Shown here: piece by piece, positions 50,328 to 59,711 of the stretch
Layout: the number at the start of each line of letters is the position of its first letter
Position numbering within the stretch: the first letter of the stretch is position 1
Origin: Oscillospiraceae bacterium
GTDB taxonomy: Bacteria > Bacillota > Clostridia > Oscillospirales > Ruminococcaceae
NCBI GenBank assembly: GCA_029007985.1
Contig: JAQXIW010000031.1
Span: 1-64,000, forward strand
Direction of reading: 5' to 3'
Length of the DNA: 64,000 nucleotides
Notes under the pieces: model-generated
What the model was told of the DNA's origin: nothing
What the model saw: the letters and a program-made list of their open reading frames with translations, nothing else
Database searches by the model: none
Made by a program: the position numbers and the translations under genes

Positions 50328-51098
50328 ATGAAAAAGAAAATATTTGCAATTTTTCTCGCTTTGCGGTCATTGACATTGTTTGTGCGGTGCTCAAAAAAGG
50401 CCCCCGAAAAAGGGATTTTTCTGAAAGTGAACGGCGACGGCGTGTACAGAATATCAATAGGCACGGATTCTTTTGAATCAAATATTATAAACGCCGACAG
50501 CTCTGTGATAAAAAAGGGTGAACAGATAGAGCTTGTTGCCGACACATCGGAAATTTTGAAAGATTCTGCGAAAACAGAATATGCCGTATCGGTTTACGAT
50601 ACAAACGACGACTTGATTTGTAAAAAATACTTTGTTCTTACAAAAGACGATGCACTTGTCATTCACGAATTAAACGGCGACGAACTGAGCGGAGGAAAGG
50701 AATCCGATAAAAACGGTGAGTTGACGGTGAACTGCGTTTTCCTTGACGACAGTGAGAAATCAGAGGCCGTGCTGTCAAAGGCCGTTATTCTCAACGAAAA
50801 CAACGAAGATTATTCACAATGCGTATGCGTCAACATCAGCCAAAAGGTTAAAACCTTTGAATACTATTCGCTCGTGTGCGATGTTGAAGACAACGGGGAT
50901 ATTAAAGTAATCGAAAAAACACTTTTAGCGGCGGCGAAAAAAGTCCCGCAGATGAAAAATGTGGTTTTCTACGGAGAATTGGGCGAAACTCTGCCGACAA
51001 AAGGATTTTCCTTTACAACTGCCGACGGAAATACCCACAACTATTATGTAATGCTTTCCGGCAAAGACGGCAGCGCAGTCTTAACAGAATATAAATAA
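50328..51098 (+). CDS. Exported protein with an altered lipobox, unknown function
   Basis: The protein has 256 residues from the ATG at 50328 after TGGAGGTAATACG. The signal peptide reads MKKKIFAIFLALRSLTLFVR, then CSKK. A lipobox normally ends Leu-Ala-Gly-Cys or similar, but here Arg precedes the cysteine, so lipidation is doubtful. The mature part is beta-rich with alternating Val/Thr/Tyr strands and Asp/Asn turns. I do not recognise the domain. It is a single-gene unit between two terminators. Confidence 0.6.
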   Translation: MKKKIFAIFLALRSLTLFVRCSKKAPEKGIFLKVNGDGVYRISIGTDSFESNIINADSSVIKKGEQIELVADTSEILKDSAKTEYAVSVYDTNDDLICKKYFVLTKDDALVIHELNGDELSGGKESDKNGELTVNCVFLDDSEKSEAVLSKAVILNENNEDYSQCVCVNISQKVKTFEYYSLVCDVEDNGDIKVIEKTLLAAAKKVPQMKNVVFYGELGETLPTKGFSFTTADGNTHNYYVMLSGKDGSAVLTEYK

Positions 51099-51105
51099 AC
51101 AGCAA

Positions 51106-51135
51106 AAAGCCACCGATTTCGGCGGCTTTGCTTTA
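51106..51135 (+). terminator. Intrinsic terminator
   Basis: AAAGCC-accgatttcgg-CGGCTTT with inner CCG/CGG pairs forms a good stem followed by GCTTTATG. Confidence 0.7.
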
Positions 51136-51257
51136 TGACACAAAAACAGCGCAAAAGATTACTGTCTTTTACGCTGTATTTTAATTATCGTCGGATAAAT
51201 ACTATTTATCCACATTATTAGACGATGAAAACGGTCGGTTTTGCAATGCGAAAAGCC

Positions 51258-52637
51258 TTACTTTGAAAGTGAAAGCTTAACATCGCCGTTTTCCGAATAT
51301 TCAACAACATCCTTGTCGAGCATAAGGTCGGAAATGGATTCGAGATATTCAGGGATAGATGCAAAGAGAGGTTTGTAGTTGGCAATAATGCTCTTTGCCT
51401 TTGCCGCGTCATCAGAGAGAAGCTTATCCGCAACAAGAAGCTGTGCCTTTATCGAGTTGATAAGCAGTCTTTCAGGCTCCGGCAGATAGTAGTCGATACC
51501 GTGGCCCGTACCTATTGCGCCGCCCGCCTGGAACTGAACGCCCGGCATAACGCATGTTACATCGCCGAAGTCGGACGAGCCCGTAGACCAGCTTGTGTAA
51601 TCAAATCTGACTCTGTCTTTGCCCACCAGTTCTTCACAGCACTCCTGAACAAGCTCCATGTACTCTTTGTCGTGTACCTCAGGTGAATAGCCCGGCTTGT
51701 CGTCGATGTGCAATTCACATCCGATAGCCGCCGCAGCACCGGCGAGGGCACGGTTAAACTTTTTGTTTTCGCGCTTCATGGCCTCGATAGTCTTGCCTCT
51801 GACATAGCTCTCGATAACCATTTCGTCAGGAATGATGTTTACGGCACAGTTTACGCCCTTCATAATCGGGTGGAATCTGACCGTGTCTTTTTCTTGCAAT
51901 GTTTCTCTTAAATCGTTACATGCCTGTAAACCGAGCATTGCGGCGTACTGGGCGTTTACGCCGAGATGCGGTGCGCCGCCGGCGTGTGAAGACTTGCCCT
52001 TGTATGTGATGACCTTTGACATACAGCCGTTGTTGCCGTAGCCGCATGTAAAATCGAGCTTGTCGCCCATATTCGATGAGTGAACCATAAGAGAAATATC
52101 TACATCATCGAAATAACCTCTGTGCAAAAACTCAACCTTGCCGCCCATGTAGCTGACAACGCCGTCTTTAATGAGCTGTGAACGGTAAGCAAGCTGAATC
52201 ATCTCTTCGGCAGGTACCAGCATAAGTCTGATTTTGCCGGACAGACCTTCCAAAATAGCCGGCTCATTTTTCAGAGCAGCGGCGATCCCCAGCATTGTGG
52301 CAGCCTGTGCGCAGTGGCCGCAGGAATGGCACATACCGTTGACGGATTCAGGGTGGTTTGCGATGTCGAGAGCGTCGAGCTCGCCCATAATACAGAGAGT
52401 CGGGCCCTCTTTACCTGTGTCAATATCCGTGTAGAAGCCCGGAATCTTGCCGTATCTTTCGTCTTGGTCGGCTCTGACGAGCTTATAGCCCATTTCCTCG
52501 AATTTCTCAATGAGATATTCGTTTGCCTCCCATTCGGTGTAGCCTACCTGTGGGTGTTTCCAGATGTAGTCCATTGCCCGTGCAGACAGTTCTCTTACAG
52601 ACTCCGCCGCCTTGATAATCAATTCTTTCTTTGACAT
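51258..52637 (-). CDS. M20-type amidohydrolase, AbgB-like
   Basis: The protein has 459 residues. It follows the M20D pattern: GELDALDIANHPESVNG, then GMCHSCGHCAQAATMLG (metal cysteine and histidines), LMLVPAEE, and the lid with FTCGYGNNGC and SSHAGGAPHLGVNAQ. AbgB hydrolyses p-aminobenzoyl-glutamate and related acyl amino acids. The cysteine in CHSCGH is the usual M20D metal ligand site. The start follows AGAGGTAAAC. A second AbgB-like gene lies next to it on the same strand, with a terminator between. Confidence 0.88.
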   Translation of the reverse strand: MSKKELIIKAAESVRELSARAMDYIWKHPQVGYTEWEANEYLIEKFEEMGYKLVRADQDERYGKIPGFYTDIDTGKEGPTLCIMGELDALDIANHPESVNGMCHSCGHCAQAATMLGIAAALKNEPAILEGLSGKIRLMLVPAEEMIQLAYRSQLIKDGVVSYMGGKVEFLHRGYFDDVDISLMVHSSNMGDKLDFTCGYGNNGCMSKVITYKGKSSHAGGAPHLGVNAQYAAMLGLQACNDLRETLQEKDTVRFHPIMKGVNCAVNIIPDEMVIESYVRGKTIEAMKRENKKFNRALAGAAAAIGCELHIDDKPGYSPEVHDKEYMELVQECCEELVGKDRVRFDYTSWSTGSSDFGDVTCVMPGVQFQAGGAIGTGHGIDYYLPEPERLLINSIKAQLLVADKLLSDDAAKAKSIIANYKPLFASIPEYLESISDLMLDKDVVEYSENGDVKLSLSK

Positions 52638-52793
52638 TTTGTTTACCTCTTTCTGTGTAATACAGTTGTTATATTAAGTATAACATATAATGTTTATATA
52701 TAATAGAGTTATTTGGAGAAATATATTGATTTTGGAAAATATAACAATATAACTTTGACTTTCCGTCATAACGGCAATTAAGAAAACAAAGTA

Positions 52794-52822
52794 AAAATCC
52801 TCTCTTGCGAGAGGATTTTACA
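52794..52822 (-). terminator. Intrinsic terminator after the second AbgB-like gene
   Basis: AAAATCCTCTC-ttgc-GAGAGGATTTT is an 11-bp perfect stem. A T-rich tail follows on the reverse strand. Confidence 0.85.
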
Positions 52823-52831
52823 GGGGTAATA

Positions 52832-54223
52832 TCAGAATTCTTCAGGTTTCATCGGTGCAGAGTAGACATCTTCGTATGCCGGGATGTCAAGTGAGTGGAA
52901 TTCTTCCCACATCTTTGCGATTGTCTCTTCATCTCCGAAGAGGTCGAGAGCGCCCTGGGCAAGTACCTTACCGGCTCTTACAGCGCCTTTCATACCGACC
53001 TGTGTGCCGGAACAAGCTGTAACTGTCCAGTGGTGGCCCGGCAAGCCTTTGATTTCGCCGCCGCCGTGTACATGGGCAGTCGGGCAGAAATAAGACATAT
53101 CCGAAGCGTCTGTGGCGGTGAGCTCTTTCATGAGGCCTTCGTATGTCTTCTTTGCGGAAGGGAGAAGATCTTCCGGGTCTTCAGGGGCGTTTTCGGCGCC
53201 GAAATAGTTTTTGTACAAATCCTTTGCCCATTGGATTTCTTCTTCGGTGTATTCGATGTCAGGCACTTTCAAAGACGCCTCATAGAGCTTCTTTGAAAGA
53301 GTGTCGTTTGTATAGAAATAAGGGATAAGGAAGATTACACCGTAGTCAAGTTCTGTTTCTGTCTGCATAGCGGCGCCCTGTGCGCAAAGAACAACTCTTC
53401 TGAGCAGGTCCTTTGTAGTCTCGGTAGAGGCGGAGCGCAGGAAGTATTTGACGGAAGCAAAGTCAGGGACGATGTTAGGTGCCATACCGCCGTTTGTGAT
53501 CTGATAGTGGTAGATGCAGTCTTTTGTGACATGCTCTCTCAAAAATTCAGCACCCATGTTCATGAGCTGAACCGCGTCGAGCGATGAACGGCCGGCCCAA
53601 GGTCTTGTGGCATGGGCTGTCTTGCCGTGGAATTCAAAGTTGACGCCCATCATACACAGGCCGTGCTGAGGCTCTGTGTTAAATTCAGCCGAGCCCGGAT
53701 GCCACATGATACATGCGTCGCAGTCGCTCCACATGCCGTCAAATGCGAGCAGCGATTTGCCGCGGCCGACTTCTTCGCCCGGGGCTTCTACAAGCTTGAG
53801 AGTGCCTTTTACGCCCTCTTTTTCCATGGCGTATCTGAGAGCACAGGCGGCGCCCATACAGGAGCCGGCAATCAGGTTGTGGCCGCAGCCGTGTCCGGCG
53901 CCTTCGATTTCATCTTTGTAAGGCGAATCCGACTGACCCAAACCCGGCAGAGCGTCCAGCTCGCCGACGATGGCGATAACCGGTTTGCCCTCGCCGTATG
54001 TGGCGAAAACGGTGTTAGGATTGTCGCTCGGCTTAATACCCTGACCTGCTCTCATAAGCATTGCGTCCGGGAAACCGTGTGTTTTTGCAAATTCGGCGGC
54101 TCTCTTTGCGGCGTATCCGTTTTTCAGACCTGTTTCAGGATGTGCCCAGATATCGTGCATCATCTCGTCAAGTTCTGCTTCGTAGAGGTCGTACCATTCT
54201 TTGATCCATTTGTTAAGACTCAT
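52832..54223 (-). CDS. M20-type amidohydrolase, AbgB-like (second copy)
   Basis: The protein has 463 residues, starting after AAGGAGAATT. The motifs AIVGELDALPGLGQS, EGAGHGCGHNLIAGSCMG, KLVEAPGEEVGRGKSLL and the lid FEFHGKTAHATRPWAGRSSL are typical M20D. It is divergent in detail from the neighbour (different lid and insert), so the two likely differ in substrate. Codon bias toward highly expressed forms is visible. It forms a cluster with the neighbouring AbgB-like gene, a transporter and a metal amidohydrolase. Confidence 0.9.
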   Translation of the reverse strand: MSLNKWIKEWYDLYEAELDEMMHDIWAHPETGLKNGYAAKRAAEFAKTHGFPDAMLMRAGQGIKPSDNPNTVFATYGEGKPVIAIVGELDALPGLGQSDSPYKDEIEGAGHGCGHNLIAGSCMGAACALRYAMEKEGVKGTLKLVEAPGEEVGRGKSLLAFDGMWSDCDACIMWHPGSAEFNTEPQHGLCMMGVNFEFHGKTAHATRPWAGRSSLDAVQLMNMGAEFLREHVTKDCIYHYQITNGGMAPNIVPDFASVKYFLRSASTETTKDLLRRVVLCAQGAAMQTETELDYGVIFLIPYFYTNDTLSKKLYEASLKVPDIEYTEEEIQWAKDLYKNYFGAENAPEDPEDLLPSAKKTYEGLMKELTATDASDMSYFCPTAHVHGGGEIKGLPGHHWTVTACSGTQVGMKGAVRAGKVLAQGALDLFGDEETIAKMWEEFHSLDIPAYEDVYSAPMKPEEF

Positions 54224-54442
54224 TTTATAATTCTCCTTTTCCCTTATCGGTTTGTTGTAATGCTAAGTCTATTATATGTGTAAGTTGAACAAATTACAAT
54301 AAAAAATCTTAGTGTCACTCTAAAGTCAAATATTGAATAACAGCAATTCGGATAGAATTAACCGTACGACCTTTCAAAAATTCACTATGAAAAACTCTAA
54401 AACGGTGCTATAATTTTATATATCAATCAGAGGTCGGTATAT

Positions 54443-54769
54443 ATGATAGACATCAGGAATTTTTATTTTTACACAAACAGCAAGGACGGAATAGGCAATT
54501 CATTTTTGGGCAGCCACAGAGGAATGAGATTTGCCGTCGAGCCGAAAAAGGGCGAAGAAAAAAACTATTTTGCGGTTGATATATGGCCGGAGCCGTGGGC
54601 GAGAGAAATAACCCCGGATGACAGACACATAAAAGCCGAATTTGATTTAACGCCCGACGGCTTTGACCGGGTGAAGAACTTTTTGGAAAAGACATACTCG
54701 GACAATGAGACCGAATATAAAGAGGCCGCCTCAATGGGATTTTCCGAGGCACTGAAAAACCGCAAATAA
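54443..54769 (+). CDS. Hypothetical protein, 108 residues
   Basis: The gene starts after CAGAGGTCGG. The protein is soluble and mixed alpha/beta, with FYFYTNSKDGIGNSF near the N-terminus and FAVDIWPEPWAREI in the centre. The C-terminal half is helical (GFDRVKNFLEKTYSDNETEY). Family not recognised. It is a single gene in the gap between the second AbgB-like gene and the transporter. Confidence 0.6.
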   Translation: MIDIRNFYFYTNSKDGIGNSFLGSHRGMRFAVEPKKGEEKNYFAVDIWPEPWAREITPDDRHIKAEFDLTPDGFDRVKNFLEKTYSDNETEYKEAASMGFSEALKNRK

Positions 54770-54848
54770 AATAAAAGGCAGAGTTTTGACAAGACCGGGG
54801 CGCTATGAGCCCGCGGCTGTCAATTTCTCCGCCGTATTTTTTTCACAA

Positions 54849-54880
54849 AAAAGGCTGTCGTGCTGACAGCCTTTAATTTT
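54849..54880 (-). terminator. Intrinsic terminator after the transporter
   Basis: AAAGGCTGTC-gtgct-GACAGCCTTT; on the reverse strand TTTTTGTG follows. It may also end the convergent 108-residue gene. Confidence 0.82.
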
Positions 54881-54884
54881 TTGA

Positions 54885-56081
54885 TTATCTGAAGATTGTC
54901 GGAGCAACAAGACCTGCAAATGCAACGGATGCGATTGTAACAGTTGTGAAACCGCCGACAAGCATCTTAGGCAGCAAGTAGCCTCTGATCTTTTCTCTTT
55001 CTTCATCTGAGCATTCCAAAGCTCTGCAAACATCGTCTGTAACGATCTGTGTTGACGGATAGCCAAGCATAGCGCAAGCGCCGATAGCAAAGCCGAGAGG
55101 TGCTTCGTAGTGGAATACAAATTTACCGACAAGCATACCGCCGATACCGATTGAAACGATACCGAAGATAAGCATAGCAGCGATAGGGATAAGCATAGCT
55201 TTGAGAGATTCCGGTGTGAGAGCACCCATAGAGTTAGCTGTGAGTGAGAACAGAGAAATCATAACGAAGCCGTAAGCGTTAGCTTTTGTGAGGTGCTGTT
55301 TGTCAAGGAAGCCGAGCTCTGTGAATACAACACCGGCGATGAGGTAAGCAATGTTGGCGTTGAGAGTGCCTTTTGTAAGACCGGAAACAACGTTAGCAAC
55401 AACTGCAACAGCAGCAATTCTCATAAGTGAGAAGAAGTATGACTGAATCTTTGCAGGGAAGCCCTTGATAACTCTGATGTTGATGTTGATGTTTGAAGAA
55501 CCGCCGAGATGGTCGAGGTCTGCCTTTTCCTTGATAAGCTTATTGCCGACCATTCTGAGACATGCTGCAGCACAAGGCATAGCGACAAGACCCTGGAGAG
55601 AAACCAGAAGCATGGCGTAAGCGCCGAGTTCAGGTCTGCCTGCTTCAACACAAGCTTCCTGAGCGATAACACCGGCTATTGTACCGCCGGAAATAGGACA
55701 TGCACCTACAAGTGCATATTCTCTGCCGAGAAGGGCGCAACCGATTGTGTATGCAAAAATTGCAAGTGTTACGAAACCTGACAGAGCTGTAAGAATTGTT
55801 TTCCATTCCTTGAGCATGTCGTTGAGGGAAATCATTGTACCCAAGTTAACGATAAGCATCGGGATGAAAAGTTTTGAAAGCATTGCTACAAGACCTGTGT
55901 TAGCGACAGCGTCTGTCGGCATAATGCCTGTCCAGTAAAGAGCGATGAAGATGATAGCACCAACAAAGCCTGTACCGAAAATACCTTTAGTTAAGTTTGA
56001 TACGCATTCGCCAACGAAGAACACGCCACAGAAAACCATGAATGTGAAGATGGCGGATGACCATGATAAATATGCTGACAT
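54885..56081 (-). CDS. Putative secondary transporter, GltS-like fold
   Basis: This 398-residue membrane protein has about 10-11 hydrophobic helices, starting after AGGAGATA. A reentrant-like pair of hairpins is suggested by GACPISGGTIAGVIAQEACV and GACAMLGYPSTQIVTDDVC, placed in the two halves like the inverted repeats of glutamate:sodium symporters. I do not recognise a named family. The strong codon bias and position between AbgB-like enzymes and a divergent amidohydrolase suggest uptake of the shared substrate. Confidence 0.7.
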   Translation of the reverse strand: MSAYLSWSSAIFTFMVFCGVFFVGECVSNLTKGIFGTGFVGAIIFIALYWTGIMPTDAVANTGLVAMLSKLFIPMLIVNLGTMISLNDMLKEWKTILTALSGFVTLAIFAYTIGCALLGREYALVGACPISGGTIAGVIAQEACVEAGRPELGAYAMLLVSLQGLVAMPCAAACLRMVGNKLIKEKADLDHLGGSSNININIRVIKGFPAKIQSYFFSLMRIAAVAVVANVVSGLTKGTLNANIAYLIAGVVFTELGFLDKQHLTKANAYGFVMISLFSLTANSMGALTPESLKAMLIPIAAMLIFGIVSIGIGGMLVGKFVFHYEAPLGFAIGACAMLGYPSTQIVTDDVCRALECSDEEREKIRGYLLPKMLVGGFTTVTIASVAFAGLVAPTIFR

Positions 56082-56456
56082 ATTTTATCTCCTCTCTGAT
56101 GAATAAAAAATGTAATTCTTATTATACACGGAAAAGAGTAAAAATCAATATCAAACATTAGAGTGGGTATAAAATTTTTGATGAAAATAGTAAAAAATAA
56201 GGCAAAATCAGGGTGAAAAAGTATACAAAAATACATAATTTGTATACTGTTTTTCCTGTAATAAATCTTATTTTTTATACATAATTCTAAAACAATGGCG
56301 GTAAACAGCAAAGTGATTGTCAATTTGCACAAATTTTAACAAATTGTTAAAAATTTTGATAAATTTTGAATTTTTGTAAAAAAAAGGGCAAAAAATGCCG
56401 TTTTTCAAGATTTTAATAAGTCTTAAACAGCCAAAAAGTCTTTTTTACATCTATTA
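56082..56456. promoter_or_regulatory. AT-rich divergent control region with two inverted repeats
   Basis: AGTATACAAA (56220-56229) and TTTGTATACT (56239-56248) are perfect 10-base inverted copies with a 9-base spacer. TTTTAACAAATTGTTAAAA (56334-56352) is a perfect 9-bp palindrome around one base. Both lie between the divergent transporter and amidohydrolase genes and are operator candidates. No gene is seen. Confidence 0.5.
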
Positions 56457-56486
56457 TTGACCTTATAATTGATATGGTGTTATAAT
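56457..56486 (+). promoter_or_regulatory. Promoter of the amidohydrolase gene
   Basis: TTGACC (56457-56462), an 18-bp spacer and TATAAT (56481-56486), with the start codon at 56519. Confidence 0.6.
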
Positions 56487-56518
56487 TTTAGTACAAATTA
56501 CACAGAGAGGTGAATAAC

Positions 56519-57694
56519 ATGCTTATTTTGAAAAACTGTAAGTTTATCCCGTTTCTCACCGAGGGCACAGACCTTGTCGAAGGCGATGTTTTGGTAAACG
56601 GCGATAAAATCGAAAAAATCGCTCCGCTCGGTACGGATTTCGGCGTTGATGCCGAGGTCATGGATTTGGCGGGCAAAACGCTTATGCCTGGCCTCATAGA
56701 CTTGCACATGCATCTTTTCTATGAAAACATTAACGCTTTGATGAACACTCTGCCTGCTCCGCAGTGCGCGATTAACGAGCTGCGCTATGCACAGGAGATG
56801 CTCAACGACGGCTACACCACAATCAGAGATGTGGGCGACTACCATTGCAGAGCCGCAATGTATCTGCGCAATATGATAAATTCCGGCAAGGTACAGGGCC
56901 CGCGCATCACAACCTCCGGCCCGATTATATCGTCAAACTGGACAAAGCTCGACACCATCGACACTTTCACGGTGGGCAAAGACGGTTTCAGAGACACCTG
57001 CAGAAAAAACTTTGCCGACGGAGCCGACTTTATCAAGCTATACGGCTCGGGCTCACTGCTTCTCCCGTCCAACGAGCCGGGCTATCCTCTGCTCGAGCCT
57101 GAGGAAATCGAGGCTTCTGTTCTCGCCGCAAAGAGAAATTCGTCCTATGTATCTGTACACGCCCACGGCAAGACCGCGATTGACATGTGCGTAAAGGCCG
57201 GCGTTCACACTATTGAGCACGCCTCAATGATTTCCGAGGAAACTCTCAAATACATCGACGAGCACTCACCGGATACGGCTTTGGTCTACACAATGTTTGC
57301 CATTGACGAAATATTGGAAGAGCCGGATACCTATAACGGCAAGAGAATGTGGGCTCTTTGGGATACAATTAAGTCTTCTCTCAAAAATGCCTATGATAAT
57401 CACAAAAACATTCTCATCGGCTGGGGCACAGATGTAGGCCTCGACCTTTTCAAAACCGACCCGATGAGAGAATTCCGCCTCAGAAAAGAATATCTCGACA
57501 TGACAAACGAGGATATTCTCAAACAGGCCACAATCAATTCCGCAAAGATTATTTACAAGGACAACGAAATCGGCTCAATCAAGGAAGGCAAGCTGGCCGA
57601 CTTTGTGGTAGTTGACGGCAACCCCGTTGAAGACCTTTCGGTTATGTACAAAATACCTGCTCATGTCATCAAGGGCGGCGAAATCATCAGATAA
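56519..57694 (+). CDS. Metal-dependent amidohydrolase (imidazolonepropionase/prolidase-like)
   Basis: The protein has 391 residues from the ATG at 56519 after AGAGAGG; a GTG three codons upstream lies within that site. Metal ligands appear in order: HMH in GLIDLHMHLFYE, a lysine (probably carboxylated) in DFIKLYGSGS, VHAHGKTA, TIEHAS, and the aspartate in GWGTDVGLDL. The C-terminal beta strand ends GKLADFVVVDGNPVEDLS, typical for the superfamily. Members hydrolyse cyclic amides or Xaa-Pro or acyl-amino acid bonds. It is divergent from the transporter. Confidence 0.9.
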   Translation: MLILKNCKFIPFLTEGTDLVEGDVLVNGDKIEKIAPLGTDFGVDAEVMDLAGKTLMPGLIDLHMHLFYENINALMNTLPAPQCAINELRYAQEMLNDGYTTIRDVGDYHCRAAMYLRNMINSGKVQGPRITTSGPIISSNWTKLDTIDTFTVGKDGFRDTCRKNFADGADFIKLYGSGSLLLPSNEPGYPLLEPEEIEASVLAAKRNSSYVSVHAHGKTAIDMCVKAGVHTIEHASMISEETLKYIDEHSPDTALVYTMFAIDEILEEPDTYNGKRMWALWDTIKSSLKNAYDNHKNILIGWGTDVGLDLFKTDPMREFRLRKEYLDMTNEDILKQATINSAKIIYKDNEIGSIKEGKLADFVVVDGNPVEDLSVMYKIPAHVIKGGEIIR

Positions 57695-57700
57695 ACATAT

Positions 57701-57728
57701 ATACCCCGAGAAATCGGGGTATTATTTA
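57701..57728 (+). terminator. Intrinsic terminator after the amidohydrolase
   Basis: ATACCCCGA-gaaa-TCGGGGTAT is a 9-bp stem followed by TATTTATG. Confidence 0.82.
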
Positions 57729-57841
57729 TGTAAAATTCTTTACACGGATTTTACATGCCGCAGATTTTGGATTTTACATCTATCATATAGAATTATTATC
57801 GCAAGAAAGATAATAATACAAATATGATTAAGAGGTAAAAA

Positions 57842-59566
57842 ATGGATATTTTCGATTTCCTGACTTTGATAGGCGGCTTGTCCCTGTTCTTATTCGGTAT
57901 GAATATAATGGGTGAAGCTTTGGAGAGAAGCGCGGGCGACAAGCTGGAAATAATGATAGGGAAACTCACAACCGGCAAGCTCGCCGGCCTTTTGACCGGT
58001 ATGGGCGTAACTGCGGTGATTCAAAGCTCCTCCGCTACAACCGTTATGGTGGTCGGCTTTGTAAATTCAAAGCTTATGAGTCTGTCACAGGCCATAAATG
58101 TAATAATGGGCGCAAACATAGGTACGACGGTAACGGCATGGATATTGAGTCTTGCCGGCATTTCAAGTAAAAATGTGTTTATCAGGTTGCTTAAACCGTC
58201 CTCCTTTACGCCTATACTCGCTCTTATCGGCGTAATTCTCTACATGTTTATGAAGAGAAAAAAGGAAAAGGACATCGGTCTTGTGCTTTTGGGATTTGCA
58301 ACGCTGATGTTCGGTATGGAAACGATGACCGGCGCGGTATCCGGGCTGAAAAACGTACCTCAGTTTACGGAGATGTTTTTGATGTTCAAAAACCCGATTT
58401 TGGGCGTATTGGTCGGCGCGGTCCTAACGGCAATTATTCAGTCCAGTTCGGCGTCGGTGGGTATACTCCAAGCTCTCGCATCTACCGGGGCGGTTTCCTA
58501 CGGGGCGGCGATACCGATAATCATGGGCCAGAATATCGGTACTTGCGTCACGGCGCTGATTTCTTCAATCGGTACCACAAAAAATGCAAAGAGAGCCGCA
58601 TTTGTACACCTTTCATTTAATGTAATAGGCACGCTGGTTTGCCTTACGGCGTTTATTTTGATAAATGCTGTTTTTAAGCCGGCATTTTTGGCAGAATCGG
58701 CGGGCTTTTTAGGCATTGCGGTGGCGCACTCTGTGTTCAATGTAATATGTACGCTTCTGCTGCTGCCGATGTCAGATATTTTGGAAAAAATCGCATACAG
58801 ATTTATTCCGGAGGACGCCGAGCCGGACGAGGCGCAGATGCTCGACGAGAGATTCTTGGCTACACCGGGCGTTGCGCTGGATATTGCTAAAAATATAACA
58901 TTCGAAATGGCAAAGGTTTCAATGAAGGCTTTGAACACCGCCATAGACTGTCTGGACGAATTTTCCGAAAGCAAAGCCAATGAAGTCAGAGAATGTGAAG
59001 ACAAATCCGATCACTATGAAGATATTATAGGCAAATATCTTGTAAAACTAAACGCGCGGCAGCTGGGCGAATACGAGGGTAAGCTTTCCGGAGTATTGCT
59101 GAAAGCCATAGGTGATTTTGAGAGAATATCCGACCATGCGGTCAACATTCTTGAGTCGGCGGAGGAAATGAGAGACAAGGGTATCACTTTCTCACAGGGG
59201 GCAAGAGCCGAGATGAGCCTTTTGTGCGAAGCCACAAAAGAAATAGCGGACAGGACATATATGTCTTTTCTTTCCGACTCTCCGGAATATGTCAATACGA
59301 TTGACGCCCTTGAAGGCACCATCGACCTTATGAAAGAAAAAATGCGCGAAAAGCACATCGAAAGACTGCAAAAAGGCGAATGCGGCATTGAGGAGGGCTT
59401 TGTCTGGTGTGATTTGATAACCGATATGGAAAGAGTGGCAGACCATTGCACTAATATTTCCGACAGCGTCATCGAATTGCAAAAACAGGATAAACCGTAT
59501 AAGGACAGGGAAAGTTATCAGGCTCAATACAAGAAATATTCCGACAAATATCTGTCATTCACATAA
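57842..59566 (+). CDS. Na+/phosphate cotransporter with PhoU-like C-terminus
   Basis: The protein has 574 residues, starting after AGAGGTAAAA. The membrane part (about 1-320) has the two QSSS repeats of the family, VIQSSSATTVMVVGFVNS and IIQSSSASVGILQALAS, in inverted-topology halves. Residues about 345-560 are helical and PhoU-like (EDKSDHYEDIIGKYLVKLN, FERISDHAVNILE, MERVADHCTNISDS). Members take up phosphate with sodium or act in phosphate/yodo signalling. The C-terminal PhoU part suggests regulation. Confidence 0.92.
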   Translation: MDIFDFLTLIGGLSLFLFGMNIMGEALERSAGDKLEIMIGKLTTGKLAGLLTGMGVTAVIQSSSATTVMVVGFVNSKLMSLSQAINVIMGANIGTTVTAWILSLAGISSKNVFIRLLKPSSFTPILALIGVILYMFMKRKKEKDIGLVLLGFATLMFGMETMTGAVSGLKNVPQFTEMFLMFKNPILGVLVGAVLTAIIQSSSASVGILQALASTGAVSYGAAIPIIMGQNIGTCVTALISSIGTTKNAKRAAFVHLSFNVIGTLVCLTAFILINAVFKPAFLAESAGFLGIAVAHSVFNVICTLLLLPMSDILEKIAYRFIPEDAEPDEAQMLDERFLATPGVALDIAKNITFEMAKVSMKALNTAIDCLDEFSESKANEVRECEDKSDHYEDIIGKYLVKLNARQLGEYEGKLSGVLLKAIGDFERISDHAVNILESAEEMRDKGITFSQGARAEMSLLCEATKEIADRTYMSFLSDSPEYVNTIDALEGTIDLMKEKMREKHIERLQKGECGIEEGFVWCDLITDMERVADHCTNISDSVIELQKQDKPYKDRESYQAQYKKYSDKYLSFT

Positions 59567-59571
59567 TATGT

Positions 59572-59602
59572 ACGCCGTCCGACAGGGCGGCGTTTTGTCA
59601 TA
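59572..59602 (+). terminator. Intrinsic terminator after the Na/Pi gene
   Basis: ACGCCG-tccgacagg-GCGGCGT with inner CC/GG pairs, followed by TTTGTC. Confidence 0.7.
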
Positions 59603-59711
59603 TATATAATAAATATGTATAATATTCTACATATCGTATATAGATAATTAAATTGAAAATGTGATAAAATGTTAACATGAGAAAATATGCAAAACTATAT
59701 GGAGGTATATT

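Noticed and set aside
54790-54845. Hairpin directly after the 108-residue gene as its own terminator
   Set aside because: Pairing is weak and interrupted. The clear stem at 54850-54874 can serve both convergent genes.
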